From positions 20,988,880-21,052,879 of the forward strand of contig CM054114.1 in NCBI GenBank assembly GCA_028673005.1: DNA of 64,000 nt, read 5' to 3'. The notes beneath the pieces are model-generated. The model had not been told where the DNA came from, ran no database searches, and saw only the letters and a program-made list of their open reading frames with translations. This document shows positions 45,961 through 59,400 of this stretch, in pieces. The position numbers and the translations under genes are program-made. Positions within the stretch are counted from its first letter, which is position 1, and every line of letters starts with the position of its first letter. This DNA is from Tanypteryx hageni. Its lineage: Eukaryota > Arthropoda > Insecta > Odonata > Petaluridae.

Positions 45961-46369
45961 AATCTTTTGAGTTTGGACGTTTTTTCTAAGAGATTGCTGC
46001 GCTGTACGTTACGAAAATATGCGATCTTTCAATGTGCGGATGTTGTTATTTTATTCTGAAATTATTGTTATTATCTATAGAACTTTTGTTACTTCACATA
46101 ATTTGAGATTGTCTCTCAACAGTTTCTTCACTGATCGTCATCATATAATGTGTTATTTCGCCTAATTGGAGACCGCGTTTCAACAGTTTCTTCACTGACT
46201 CTGTTCCTACAAGGTATATGTGCATTATTTGTGCCACACAAATACGTGTGATCAATTTAATATTCCGTTTGAATATATTTGTAATATTTTATAATGCTAA
46301 ATTATGAAATTTGGGAACACAAAGAGCAACATATCTGTGATGCTTTTAAAGCTATTAAAGTCAATATAT
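45961..46369. other. AT-rich spacer between units 3 and 4
   Basis: It probably contains the remains of the element that starts at 45805. A loosely repeated GTTTCTTCACTGA string (near 46120 and 46187) suggests a short tandem duplication. No gene is seen. Confidence 0.4.
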
Positions 46370-46918
46370 GTATTTCCGAATGTGCTACGGAGCTGAAATT
46401 TTTTTAGTGGTAGGATTAGTAAAAAACGAAATAGGGATTATAGAAATTTTGATATTTTATTTTTTTGGCAGTTAAAAATCCTTAAAGTTTAAACAAATTG
46501 GTAGATGCTTAGACACTACGCCGCAAGTTAGGGAGCTGAAATTTTTAAATTATTTAGAGGTTTGCCTAGGTAAACGAATAAACATTTCAATTTATACATA
46601 AAATCCTTATTTTGGCCGTTAAAAATTATTTAAATTTAAACAATTAGATAAATGTTATTTCACTTCTAAATTTACTATAAATTTAAAATTTGGCAGAAAT
46701 GTGTGGCATTATTAACTCAATTTGGGAAAAGTATAATATTCCTAAAATTGCAAAAATTTGCGATAGTATTACTCCATTATTGTTCCATAATGAAAAAACC
46801 CAGAGGAGAAATCTGTAGAATTAAAGAAATATTTCTCATGACGAAATATCTGTCTGAAAAATGAAAGATTTTTCAAGGTGAGATGAAATGCTTGCAGTAT
46901 GCAAGCACCTTCTACTAG
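46370..46918 (+). mobile_element. Helitron-like unit 4 (5' truncated)
   Basis: It starts at TATGTATTTCCGAATGTGCT, continues with the shared GCTGAAATTTTTTTAG and AATTATTTAAATTTAAACAA blocks, and ends in TGCTTGCAGTATGCAAGCACC plus TTCTACTAG (CTAG 46915-46918). Confidence 0.5.
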
Positions 46919-47109
46919 TAATCTATAAAAACATCAACTGGAAGTTTAAGTTACGTAAATATTAATTTCATTTTGCTAAGAATATGAAACAATTACTGTT
47001 CAAGTATCTATATATCTCTTTAAAATGAAAGAGATTCGTGAAAACACTGAATCGCTCGTATTTTAAAGAGGACTTAATTAAAGTTCGATAAAGAATAACT
47101 ATCATGTCA

Positions 47110-47117
47110 TCGACAAG
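47110..47117. repeat. hAT-3 target-site duplication, left copy (TCGACAAG)
   Basis: The eight bases directly before the left terminal repeat, repeated at 49986-49993. Confidence 0.93.
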
Positions 47118-49985
47118 TAGGGTTACCAACTGTAAGACCTTCTTGACCCGAAGATTTTAGTCTGCAACCCGGAGAATTTGAAGGAATGCGCTTTTTTTCT
47201 TTTTTACGAGTTTTCAGTTGCTCACTAGTTGTTAATTAATTAGTATGATAAATTGCATCAATACATTTTAAAATATCAAAGAAATATTATTTATTTAGTT
47301 ATGCATAAATATAATAAATGATTAATTAATTATTTTGGCATCTTTTTGAGACTAAAGGATACGAGTGTACTACAATATGTACTTACAAACTTCAGTCCTT
47401 TCTGGGCAGGAAGAAAATGTTTAGGCCCTAAATAAGATTTTTGAAGGGGTTGGAGGTGGGTTCGTTATAAAAATTATGAACTAAAATAACTTCAATTTTA
47501 AATTTTATACACAATACAATACACAAATTTTATAATATTCTTATTGATCACAATAAACGAACTTTTTAAATTTCTGCAAGTAAAATAAAATTAAGAAACA
47601 TTTATTTCTTAAAATTATACTTATTTTGGCTATGGGCTTTTTCCACTAAACCCTTTTGTGCTGGCGCTTTTAAATACGAATAAAATTGTTCACAGCTCAT
47701 GTCAAAATTAATTCTAATCGCCAGCTCAACTTTAACCAGAGGAACACGCATTTTATTACGATCATTCCTCCATAATAGAAAAAAACACGTTCTATAAATG
47801 CATTACTGACAGGAACACTCATTACTTTCGAGACAATTTCTTTTAATTCCGAGACATTTTTCTCATTTTTAAAAATTTCAACCCAAATTTTCTCATTTGC
47901 GCCATTTTCAACTTTTCTTAATTCTGGTAAATATTTTGTAGCTATGTTTATTTCGTCATATAACCGATCTTCATTGATCTTTATATTTAACATTTTTGCA
48001 ACTTTCAATACACCGTCATATTTGAGATCATATTTCCTAATATTTAACGCAGCCAAATACTTAAAACAACTATTTTCAAAGTCATAATATTTTTTAAGTA
48101 ATTTACAGTACGAATATAAACCTCTCTAGCTTCCGCTGCAAACTTATCTTGTTGCAGTTTATTAAAATGCCTTAAAGAAGCTCGAACTTTACTTCCAAAA
48201 AACTATCCCTTAATCGGGATTCTAATTTTTCTTTTAGAGATGTCATTATGTCATGTAATTCTGTTGAAGAAAAATCATTTTCTTCTAATATTAAAATTGA
48301 CCGCTCATAAAATTAAGAAAATGTGAGACAAAATACAAAAATAATTAAGGAATAGAAGGCACTGTCATGTCATCTTCCATTTCATTTTATTGCGAATTAC
48401 AAATTTACAAATAAGGGCATCACAATTGTCTTCCCCGTTTTAGAAAGTACTGCATTGTTGCAGGCCAAGATGACAATATTCGGTCTACTGCCTTGGATAA
48501 ACTCAACCATTTTGTAGGTACATTTCTTAACATTTGGGCATAATCTATGTTAAAAAATTCAAAACAATATTGTAGTTCCCTTTTGCACACTGTACTACTT
48601 GAAAACTCGGAATAAATTTTATTGACTAACGTTTCTATATCATAAGTTAATTTTTTACACGCATGTTTTGCTGCATTGTGTATGACATGACAATTACCCT
48701 TTAATATGTACGCACTTGAACTACACAATTTTCTATAGACAGAATTGAATTGTCCATAATTTATGGCCGCATTGCCTCCTGAATAAGCAGCAACATTGTC
48801 AATTAATAATTCATGTTCGTTGAGAAATGTTAGAATTTTATTTGTTATTGCATCAGAAGATTCAAAATCATCAGTATAAAAATCCAAAATTCTATTTTTG
48901 ATGCCCTGTTCTGGTACAAAGTAGCCGACAATTAACGGATATAATTTCATGTTTCCTTTACTGGACGCGTTAGATGAAATAGAGAAGGCTTTTCAATATC
49001 TTTTTGAAGGCCACACAAAACTAATTCAATTGCTTTTGGTCCTAGAATATTTTCCGTTAGACTTGATGCTTTTGTTCGTCCACAGTGTAATTGTTTTGAC
49101 AACGAAGAATCATGAAAAACAGTACAGCTTAACTTCATACCACAGTCAGTGCTATTGTAACTATGCTGGTGCTTCACTGCATGGTACACCAATGTTAGCT
49201 CGGAAATTGCAGTTCTTAAATGAGCTGGGCTATTTTCTTGAACGAGAAACTTGGTTAATAATTGATTACTTTTCTGTGCACTTATAGTTTGTTGGTGACG
49301 AACACTATTTTCATGAGTTTTAATAGCCTTTTCTCCGTCATGTCTCACAACAAAAGTAACACCACATAATTTACATTTACCAGTGTGCTCATTTTCTTTC
49401 ACTAACTAATTTTTATACTCCGGTCGTTTAAGCCATTCATTATTAAATATGGCAAAATAATATTTTTTCTTTTTCATCGGTGTTTGATCTTCAGAAGCGG
49501 ACATTTTCACGGTGCTGTAAATCAAATAATATATATAAATTAAAATATTTAAATATAATGAATATAAAAAGTAATTTTACTTACGAAATAAAGCTCAATA
49601 TCAATAAACAAATCACATAAATACTCCCTACACAGAAGCAAAGAACAGCTGCCTATCTTTTATGTAGAACCTGCATTCATGCAAACTGAACAGATATGCA
49701 AATCAATTATCGGTAGGTTCTGAAATAGGACATTTAACGCCACGCTATGTCAGGCCAGAACTAATAGCAAATTTTAGAATTAATGGCAGATTTTAGAACC
49801 AGCTGCACAGAAGTACCTAACCCGAGAACGGTGCATAAATAAACAAACATTATTTCTTCGAACTCAAAAACAATTTGTAGAATTTGTAGCTGTAGACCCG
49901 AAGAAATTTATTACAAACCCGAAGCCCGAAGAAATTTCGCTAAACCCGAAGTCTTCGGGTCAAAATGACACTGTTGGCAACCCTA
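47118..49985 (-). mobile_element. hAT-3: complete-ended hAT transposon, 2868 bp
   Basis: Left end TAGGGTTACCAACTG and right end (reverse complement) TAGGGTTGCCAACAG are flanked by TCGACAAG on both sides. Subterminal CCCGAAG/CTTCGGG motifs are repeated at both ends. It carries a minus-strand transposase broken by stops and frameshifts. It lies about 360 bp upstream of the GFM1 start codon. Confidence 0.95.
47602..49504 (-). pseudogene. hAT-3 transposase (decayed)
   Basis: It starts at an ATG (49502-49504) reading MSASEDQTPMKKKKYYFAIF. An in-frame TAG at 49406-49408 follows, then the same frame continues as a zinc finger (CKLCGVTFVVRHDGEKAIKT, later His residues). The middle reads VAAYSGGNAAINYGQF and LKGNCHVIHNAAKHACKKL, the conserved hAT catalytic region with NCxxHxxHNA-type cysteine and histidines. 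The C terminus reads VSKVMSVPVSNAFIERVFF (dimerisation block), then in another frame NFDMSCEQFYSYLK to a TAA at 47602-47604. Frame changes fall near 48950, 48100-48420 and 47760. It resembles the ZMYM/SCAND3-related hAT group rather than the hAT-1/hAT-2 group. Confidence 0.85.
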
Positions 49986-49993
49986 TCGACAAG

Positions 49994-50347
49994 CCGTGTT
50001 TAACACATATCGATTCATGTTACCGTTAGGCCGTAATAAAGATAACTGACATACGTTATGAGAAATAAACGTACACTACGTAGTTCTATTTCTGGCCACT
50101 CAAGACGCCATGTTCACGCCCGATAAATACAAGATAACCAGGGATAACCTATGATAATATGAATGTAAGTGCTAAAGTGATGCATCATTTAGGATCATCA
50201 AATGATTGGATGTCACTAGTAATGGCTCATGCTTACGTACATCAATGAGCAATTAAATATGTTGGTGCAATTTATCGATATATCGAATCGAGCCTTGATG
50301 CGCTTTAAATACTAAATTTGTCGCCGGCTGCACGTGAGGTTAATAAA
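49994..50347 (+). promoter_or_regulatory. 5' flank of GFM1
   Basis: The only sequence between hAT-3 and the first GFM1 codon, so the promoter and 5' untranslated region are likely here. No TATA box or other element could be fixed. The start codon context is AATAAAATGT. Confidence 0.35.
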
Positions 50348-50416
50348 ATGTATTCCGTCGCTCGAAAGACCGATAACCTTAGTAGATTCATTGAATCCAC
50401 CGCTAAAATTTTGAGA
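50348..50416 (+). CDS. GFM1: GFM1 exon 1: presequence start
   Basis: Twenty-three codons, [14 protein letters not shown] to KILR, rich in Arg, Lys and Ser, as expected of a mitochondrial targeting peptide. The ATG at 50348 is chosen because it is the first in this open frame and the donor at 50417 (AGA then GTGAGT) keeps phase 0 into exon 2. Homology is not informative here, so the exon is less certain than the others. Confidence 0.75.
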
Positions 50417-53400
50417 GTGAGTATAATACAACGTTATGAAGTTTCTCGTTCTACGATCTCTCAATTTGAATTTAATTTTACATCATACGCATTAATTCTA
50501 TGTCTTTATTGTTTATACCAGATATCTTCGCCATGTATGTCTTCATTTGCCAAATTTGTTGAACATAAAGACCTAGAGCACATACGAAATATTGGAATAT
50601 CAGCGCACATTGATTCAGGAAAAACAACGTTGACTGAAAGAATACTATACTACACTGGAAGGATATCTGAAATGCATGAGGTTATGAATCATGATATTAT
50701 TACTTAAGTATAAATAATGCATCTATATAAAATATTAATGGCGTATTTACCTATTACAGGTGAAAGGCAAAGATAATGTTGGCGCCACCATGGACTCGAT
50801 GGAACTTGAAAGGCAGCGTGGAATTACCATACAGTCTGCAGCAACTTACACATTGTGGAAAGATCATAATATTAATATAATTGACACTCCTGGTAATTTA
50901 AATATATGTGAAAAATTATAGCAATGGTAGATTAATTGGATTCATTTTTACCAAATTGCCATTGACTATATTTGTAAATGTCGTCTGTTATATTTGACTT
51001 TAAAAACTACTTTGTAACATAGCGATTAAATATAAGAAATGCTTACCAAATTTCTTAACCAGAAGTACTTAACGGAGCAACTGAAATTTAGAAGATTGAA
51101 TGATAAAATTTCCCTAATAATTGTGCAGCCGTGTGCTCTTGAAATACTTGTTTCTGTGTAATTAATTGTTGTTATGTATGTATTTTTGTTAATGTAATTA
51201 AAGATTATTTTCTGTTTTCTATAGGACATGTGGACTTCACAGTGGAAGTGGAACGTGCCCTGAGAGTACTAGATGGTGCTATACTTGTGCTGTGTGCTGT
51301 TGGAGGTGTTCAAAGTCAAACTTTGACAGTGAACAGACAAATGAAACGCTATTCTGTTCCATGCCTTGCTTTCATTAATAAATTGGACAGAATGGGTGCT
51401 AATCCTTACAGAGTGTTGTCTCACATGAGGTAAGTGCTATGAAGTTTTATCTTCATTAAGATGACCTAATTTACTTTTGTGAATAAAAGAGTCGACTTTG
51501 ACTGTTTTCAGGAAAAAAGTCTTTATGATTGTTTTAATTTTTGTGAATTTGTGGAGGCTGTGATGTTTCATTTTTGACTTTTCTGTCAGGTTTTGTTTTA
51601 TTTACTTGCCGTAGTCTCCTCTTCTATTTATTATAATTTGCTTTTGATATGTATTTTTTGGATGTCAATGTGCACTGCATTTCTCTGATAAATTGTTTTC
51701 TATTATGGAGATTCATCAAAAACAATTTCATTCATTCACAGTGGGCTATTAGTAATTTTTCATGATAAGTTTATCCCTCAAACATGTATGATGATCAGTG
51801 CTTGGAAATTTTCATGCTGGCTCACCAGTCAGGCAAATATTTCACTCGTCAGCTGAAAATCACCAGCACCCCAGAGACCCCAAGGCTGGAGATCAAAAAA
51901 ACACCCTCAGTGCCAAAAATGAAATTTTAATTATTTATACTTTTGTTAACCTATATCTTTATTTTCATTTTTGTCAAATATAACTATCAATATTCAACCA
52001 AGTACATTACACAAAATATATTTGTATGTACATCAGTCTACATGACAATTAATGTAAAAAACTCGCACATTTTATCAGAGACACAACATCATGAGCAAGC
52101 AAATAGTTCAATGAAACTTACTATTCATATCTTCTTAGGTGTCAGCATATCACATCCCGAGGTTCGGCACTTATGACCTTGAATATGTCTTACAGTTTTT
52201 GCACTAAAATACCACTTGTCTATGGCCTTATCAGGTTTAAAGGCATGCACAGCATAGGGAAATCCCCTGGATGTGCTTGTGGAAGTGGCTGTAGTTAACT
52301 ACCTCCTAGCGGCCGTAACATTCACTAAATTAAGTAGCTTGGCAATTTTTCCAAATATTTCAATTCAACAATAACATATAAATAATTGCCGATTGAACTG
52401 AAACTGCTCTATTTAATTTTTTTACTCATCAACTAAACATTTTCACTCATTGTGGATGAGCAGTCAAGTGCATTTTTCAAGCTCTGATGATGACATATGA
52501 GGCTGTCCTAACAAGAACTGGACAAGCAACATAGTGGCCTAAAATATGCATATTAAATTTTGTATTCTGCTGTAATAATATGCATTTTTTACCAAAATAA
52601 TATTTGTTTAATTTTTTCTTTGTCATAATTTAGAGATCAAAAGATAGGTTTGAAAAAAGTGAATAAGTACCTTTATTAGTTCAAATTTGCTTATTTCAGT
52701 TTTTACTCCTGCCACTTTTCTACTTCTTCTCTATAGTGTCTCATATGTCATCCTGTGCCGCATCCACTTTAACAGTTCCTCACTGAGTGGTTAAATGGTT
52801 TAGAATCTGTTTGAAAAAATATTATTAACTTATACTTTGCATCTTACATGCATGGATTTTGATTTCCTGTTGATATCTTTGACAACCCCAGGAAAAATAG
52901 TTTTAATGGATTGAAAATACATTATATTATTGGAATAATTGCTAAACCATTTTAAATTCATTATTTATTGCATTGAAACATTATGTATATTTAAGGAAGA
53001 TTCCCCATTATGTTTACATTAACTTTTTTTTACTGTTTAGATTTTAGTGTTGCAACTCAAGTGCACAATTTTTCATCAATAATTCAATTTCCTTTTCATT
53101 TTATCATGTATATGTAGAAACAAAGATTTTTGTCATTGTGGCAGGTCTAAACTGGGTCATAATGCAGCCTTTCTTCAGCTTCCCATTGGACTGGAAAGCA
53201 AAACAGAAGGAATTGTTGATCTCATTGGACAGAAAGCTTTATACTTTGATGGACAGTTTGGGTAATCTTTATTAGTGTGGCCATTTTATGCATTACTATT
53301 TTATAATAATTTCAGTAGAAGAATGTTTACAAATGAGTCTTGAGGATAAATTATTTTGACAGGAAATGTTTATTGTCTGCATGAATATCTTTTTATTTAA

Positions 53401-56400
53401 TTATTTGAATTAATTAAGTTTTGAAAAAATAAATATTATAGCCCTAATGACAAATGGATAATTTCCTTTCCTCCCATTATTGCTCTGGTATAAAGGGTTT
53501 TTATTTTGTTGTAATTGTTAAATATATTTTTCAAATTTTATTTCCCTAAGAATATTCAAACATATTGTGTACTTCTGTAATATATGACCTTGAAGTAAAA
53601 TTAGTTTTCTATTTGTATGATATTTGCCGAATTATATTTCAAACCTTGAATTACTGTTAATATTATGCGAAAAAAGTTCTTTTGCATGGATGCAATAATG
53701 TGATATATCTCATTACACTAGAATATGAAGACCAACTGTATATTTCTTGTTTTAAAACTTTTTAACTTTTCACAAGATATGCCTAATTTTAAACATTTTT
53801 CTAGTGAGGTTTTGAGAGAGGATGAAGTTCCATCTGATATGAGGACTGAAGCACAGGAACGAAGACAAGAACTTATAGAACATGTTTCAAATGTTGATGA
53901 TACACTTGGAGAAATGTTTTTAGGTAATGATTGTGTTGATTGCATTAATCTCGTATAATTTATCATTTTCATGTTTATAGTGAGGATGCTTTTAAAAATA
54001 ACCATGATAACTTCTTCATTGATGATGCTTTTTATACTAAAATTAACGAGAGTTGGGATCTGGGCGTTTTGCCCTCCGGGTGGAGGGGATGTGCCGACAG
54101 CAAATCAGGTAGTCTCTCTCAGGCGGGTCCTAGGTTGCCAAACCTCATGGAGCCTCACTGCCTGGAGCTCAGTGTGCTGTTAGCCTTTCCCTCTTACGTT
54201 ACCATTTGCCTTTTCGCCATTTGAGTTTTCATGTCTTTCGAGTTTTCTGGTGCTTTGAGTTTTCTCACCTTTTGAGTTTTCATGTCTTTCGAGGTTTCTG
54301 GTATGTATTTTGAGTTTTCTCGACTTTAGAATTTTCTCGTATTTTGAGTTTTTTCACTTAGTGGACATGTCTTGTCCATCACGCTCGAGAGGAAGACCGA
54401 GGAGCCGATCTGATGATACATGTAGATCTGGAAGGTCACCATTTGGGCATGGAGTAACCATCAGAAGTAGAGCTCGGGAGATGGTTTGGTCTGCGAGGGA
54501 CTTCAATAAGGTTATCAAAAGGACATCAGCTGCACTTAATGTTAGCTCAAATGCTATGTGGAGAGTGTCGAAAGAAAAGAAAATGTCATCCAACGAACCA
54601 GGGCCATCTACTCGATCAACCCCGGGCAAGAAAAGGCCCCGAAATTCAAAGATCACCAACTTGGACTCGTTCAAGGAAGATGTGTTTCATAGACACATCT
54701 ATGGATACTACCAGAGGAAAGAGCATCCAACATTGCTCAAAGTATATCGAACGCTTAGGGAAGAAAATTTGTACGAAGGAAGTATAAGCTCGTTGAGGAC
54801 AATATTTTTGAACTTGGGTTTTGAGTACAAAAAGATTAATGGCCGAAGCTTACTTCTGGAGAGAGGAGATGTTATTACAAAAAGAAGTTTATTCCTGCAC
54901 CAATTAGTCAGAAAAATCTTCGACAATAACGTTTGGCTGGATGATACATGGGTGAATGCGGGACACACCGTTAAGAAGTGATGGACCGAACATACCAAAG
55001 AAGGAATGTCGAAGGGACCATCTTGGAAGGGAGGGAGGCTCATCGTCTGCCATGCTGGGTCCTCAAATGGCTTTGTTCCCAACGCCAACCTTGTATTTTG
55101 CTCCAAGAAAACCGGCAACTACCACGAGGAAATGGATCATAAAAAAATTTTGTATGGTTCAAAACATCGCTACTACCGAATATTTAAGAGCACAGTGTGA
55201 TAATAATGGACAATGCACTAAATCATTCTGTGCAAATCAATAAGCCTCCCACAGTTGCTAGCAGAAAAGCCATGATAATGGTGTGGTTGGCGGAAAACAA
55301 CATCCCTTTTGATGAGGGAATGACGAAGGGAATATTACTTAACAATTTCTTCACCGACTGATCCTACAAGGTTTGTAGATTTTTATTATTTCAGTGTTCG
55401 GTTTTTGTTTTGAAATTCCCAGTCAACTGTTTCCAATTAATATTTGACAGAACTATTATAAATATTATAGAGAATTACAGTAATATTCAAATTGAAAAGT
55501 AAAGAATACAGTTTTCAAGGTCATGATGCGAAAAACAGGGTTTCCTCTCGTGTACAGTTACTATTTCTGTTCTATTGTGGTATTTCCAATTTATTGAATT
55601 AAAGATATTATAAGTATATTCCTAAAAACTGCCAACTGACTCATAGATTGACCTCCGAAAATATTTATGAAAGTGTACCTTAATACTTTTTCTTTTCGAA
55701 ATAGATTAATAATTACAAAATCAATTTAAACTTATCAAAATTAACTTATAAATGATTATGAATAGAACAAAATAAAGAATCAACTGAATAATAGCGATAT
55801 TGTTTTTATAACAAAAAAATTGTGGGATGTCAAGAGAACCCCACACGAGTACTGGTGGTTGAAAAATTAACGCGAGTACCGGAGGATGAAATTTTAATGT
55901 TGTTTCTGAATGTGTGGTTACGATTCCCTGAAAATATAAGATTTCTTGCATTGCCAGTTTCCGAACAATTTGACAATAGAATACGAGCCGTTCAGACTAT
56001 CTGAGAACGACTGCATGGTGGGAAAAATACAGTGAAGGGGATAGAGTGGAAATGCAGTGGAGGAGGAATCGGCAGAGGTCTAGGCAGCTACGCATTCTAA
56101 GCTCCACCTCCACAAATCCAAACTCTTTAATTGAAGTATAGCATGGCAATTTATGGAAACTGGTGGATGGATTATACATTGAATTTTTCTGGTTGTATCT
56201 TAAGTTCCCTCCAATGATTTATTTTTTCTGAGTCTATCCTAAGTACTAAACCATAATTGATAATTATGTAGCAGTTATATTATGGTATTCATCCAAAGGA
56301 AGGTAATCCTGAATAAAAGAACACTAGACAGGCTAAGATCAGCATTAATGAAGCTAAGAATTATGCACAATTGTGATGTCTAATTTACTAGTAAGCTTTT

Positions 56401-59400
56401 AATAGTTGATATCATTTATAGGGCCTCGTGAATGCTATTTTCTGTGCATCTCTTATGGGGAGATTGTGTCACTTCATTGTAATCATGTATAAAGCCCATA
56501 TGACACGATCGTATATTTGCTAGCATAAATGCTATACAGGAAATGTGGTCATTTCAAACAAAAATGCCATGGCCTTTTGACATCGTGGCATCTTCTGTCG
56601 CATTTTTGATCGCATGAAAGGCAATTAGAAAAGGTCCAATTTTTGCTAGCATATTTCTTTGCATCACCAATCAGGAGCGACCTCTAATTCCAATATGGCG
56701 TATCATCTGCTTTTCGATATCTTCGCTTCAGTTGGAAATATTAAGAATATTGTTCAATGGTCTCTATATAATTATTAAAAAACAAAAAATGTAATAGAAA
56801 CTAATTAAAGTTAATGTTGGAGACAAAATTGCATATTCAATTCAACACGTGTACATCCTCCAGTTGCGCTACAAGTCATTTGTTGTTTGATGATTGTATG
56901 GTGTTTGGATAGATTCTGGCGTTATATTGTATACTGTAAAGTATTTTACATAAAAGATATATGTTTTATAAATAACATAGAATATATCTATTATATATAG
57001 ACACTTTTTACTTAGGATATATACATATCAGGAGGATACAAATGTTTAGGCACTTCCAGATGACCTGGAGACTCAATTTTTTACATGGATAGGACTGTGT
57101 GTAAAACTGACTAGAAAAATTGAAAATCGCAAGAAAGTTTAACAATGCGGCTGCTCAAATTTACAATTGTTTAAACAACTTTTCAATGTTTTTGTATTTC
57201 CGAATGAGCTACGAAGTTAAATTTTTTTAGAGGTAGAATTTGTAAAAAAAACGAAGTATGGATTATAGAAATGTTGATATTTTAATTTGTTTGCCTGTTA
57301 AAAATTCTTAAAGATTAAACAAATAGATAAATGTTTAGGTACCTAGAGACAAGCTAGGGAGCTGAAATTTTAAAGTTATTTAGAGCTTAGTACAAATGCA
57401 CAAATAAACATTTGAAAGTTAAATAGAATTAAATCCTTGACCGTAAAAGAATTTTACGGTCAAGGATTTAATTCTATTTAACATCATTTTTGCCGTAGTC
57501 TCTATCTTTACTTATTTATAAACATTTGAAAATCTGCATGAAGTTGTTATTGTGGCCATTAACAATTTTCAAAATTTAAGCAATTAGACAAATATTATTT
57601 CACTTCTAGATGTGCTATAACTTTAAATTGTGTCTCTGTCTTTCTCTCTCTCGCATTCATGCTAACAGAAATTTGATTGTTTAAAATAGTGGATTCAACA
57701 GAAAATTCAATGGTAGATGCGACAAACCGTAAATGAGATATGCATGAGAATATGCTAGCAAATATGTGACTGTGTCATATGGGCATAATACTTTTGTCCT
57801 TAATTTTATTTCATTATCTTGTCTTCAGGAATCAACCATAAATCTTTTTACTCTCATTACATACCATTTGCTGTTTCGTAGTTTAAGGTGATTAAACATA
57901 ATGTATTATCTACTAACAGCTAAGGTTCACTGTAGTAATTTCAAAATATTTGGCAGGATGTCAATAAAGCTGTCAAATTAATGACATAAGTATTGATTTT
58001 TACGTGGTATATGTTGAAGGGGGGCTTAGTTTCTGAATGCAAAAGGTAATGGAAAAGTCTCATCTTTAGGGTTGCCAAAAGGGAAATATGTGACAACCGC
58101 ACCTTTTAAACAGAGATATACCATATTTAGTCACATATAGGCTGCCACTGCATATAAGATGCACCCTTGTTTTTTGATACTGAATCAAGGCGGAAAAAGT
58201 TTCCGAGAATAAGCTGTGCTTCAAAAATCGTGATTAGGCATAAAACATTCTGAGTAATTACTAATATGTATCATTAACTGTACACAAATATCAGTGAATA
58301 TTAATATTGTTTGTAATAATAACATATTTCAGTGAATTATTTGTAACCGATCAGCAATATATTCATTTTGCAGGATAAAAAGTAAAATATTACCGAAAAT
58401 CGAATGCGTATTTTACCCAAACATGCGATGAATAATCATGACTTTTGAACCAAATGAAACTCCACCAAAAATTTTTCTTACAATAGAATTATTGGAATAT
58501 GTGATTAAACTGGGACGATGCCTTGATATCCATCCATCTCTTCTTTATTAGAGGAAAAGACGCCTACTGACAATGATCTCAAAGCTGCCATTCGACGTTC
58601 CTGCTTAAAGCGTAGTTTCACCCCAGTTTTAGTAGGCAGTGCCCTGAAGAACAAAGGAGTACAGCCATTGTTGGATGCAGTACTAGAATATCTCCCCTGC
58701 CCAGGGGATGTTAATAATTATGCTTACCACCAAGACCATGCTAAAGGGTGAGATTTCATATCATAACTGAAATGTAATCTTATTTGTCAAAAATAGTAAC
58801 TTTTCTTGAATGGAATACTTTGTAATTAATGAACAGTCATTCATAAATGATTGCATTAAAAGTGTTCCAAGACTTCAGAGTTATTTATTCTCAATGTAAC
58901 TAAATCGTCAGCTTCTTAACAGACATCCTTTCATTTTAATGGTATTTATTTAAATGGGGAATTGTTTTAGTTTTGTTATCTGTTTGCATTATGTTTATCC
59001 CCCTTATTACCTTGATTGCTGACAACAAGTGACATCATATGGGTTAGTGTTGCCTTGCTCAACAATTTCTATTTTGTAGAAATGTGTCACCTAATGTTTA
59101 ATTTGGTACTGCAGGGAGAAACGTCAGTTTGGCGATGGCTCTGAGGAAGAACGCATTTTACTCAGTCCTGCTCGCAATAACCAATCACCATTCCTCGCAT
59201 TAGCTTTCAAGCTTGAGGCAGGGCGTTTTGGCCAACTCACTTATTTGCGCTGCTACCAAGGGGCTCTTCGGAAAGGAGAAAACTTATTCAACATCAGAAC
59301 TGGAAAAAAGGTTTGTCTATGTTGTAAAATCTCAAACGAAATTGGGGGATGGCTATGGTGGAGTGGTTAGTGCGTTGGCTTTCCACGCAGCAGTCCCAGG

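Larger units (their letters stand above)
56493..57785. mobile_element. TIR DNA transposon without transposase, 1293 bp
   Basis: The left end AGCCCATATGACACGATCGT, extending through ATATTTGCTAGCAT, matches the right end read in reverse (TGCCCATATGACACAGTCAC, ATATTTGCTAGCAT). That gives terminal inverted repeats of about 34 bp with few mismatches. TAA stands on both sides (56490-56492 and 57786-57788), which would fit a 3-bp TWA-type duplication as in PIF/Harbinger. No transposase was found, and the middle is occupied by Helitron-like sequence. Confidence 0.65.

Noticed and set aside
48949..49287. Plus-strand 112-codon frame
   Set aside because: It is antisense to the hAT-3 transposase, whose zinc finger and conserved blocks are on the minus strand.
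53924..54180. Possible further GFM1 exon after exon 6
   Set aside because: The frame after 53923 meets a donor GTAATG, and exon 7 at 58552 joins in phase. The GC-rich piece at 54050-54180 has no GFM1 similarity.
54354..55118. Minus-strand frames of 106 and 136 codons
   Set aside because: They are antisense shadows of the DDE transposase relic.
58125..58230. End of a pogo/Tigger-like element (GCATATAAGATGCACC)
   Set aside because: It resembles such ends, but no inverted partner or transposase was found, so it is mentioned only in the intron entry.
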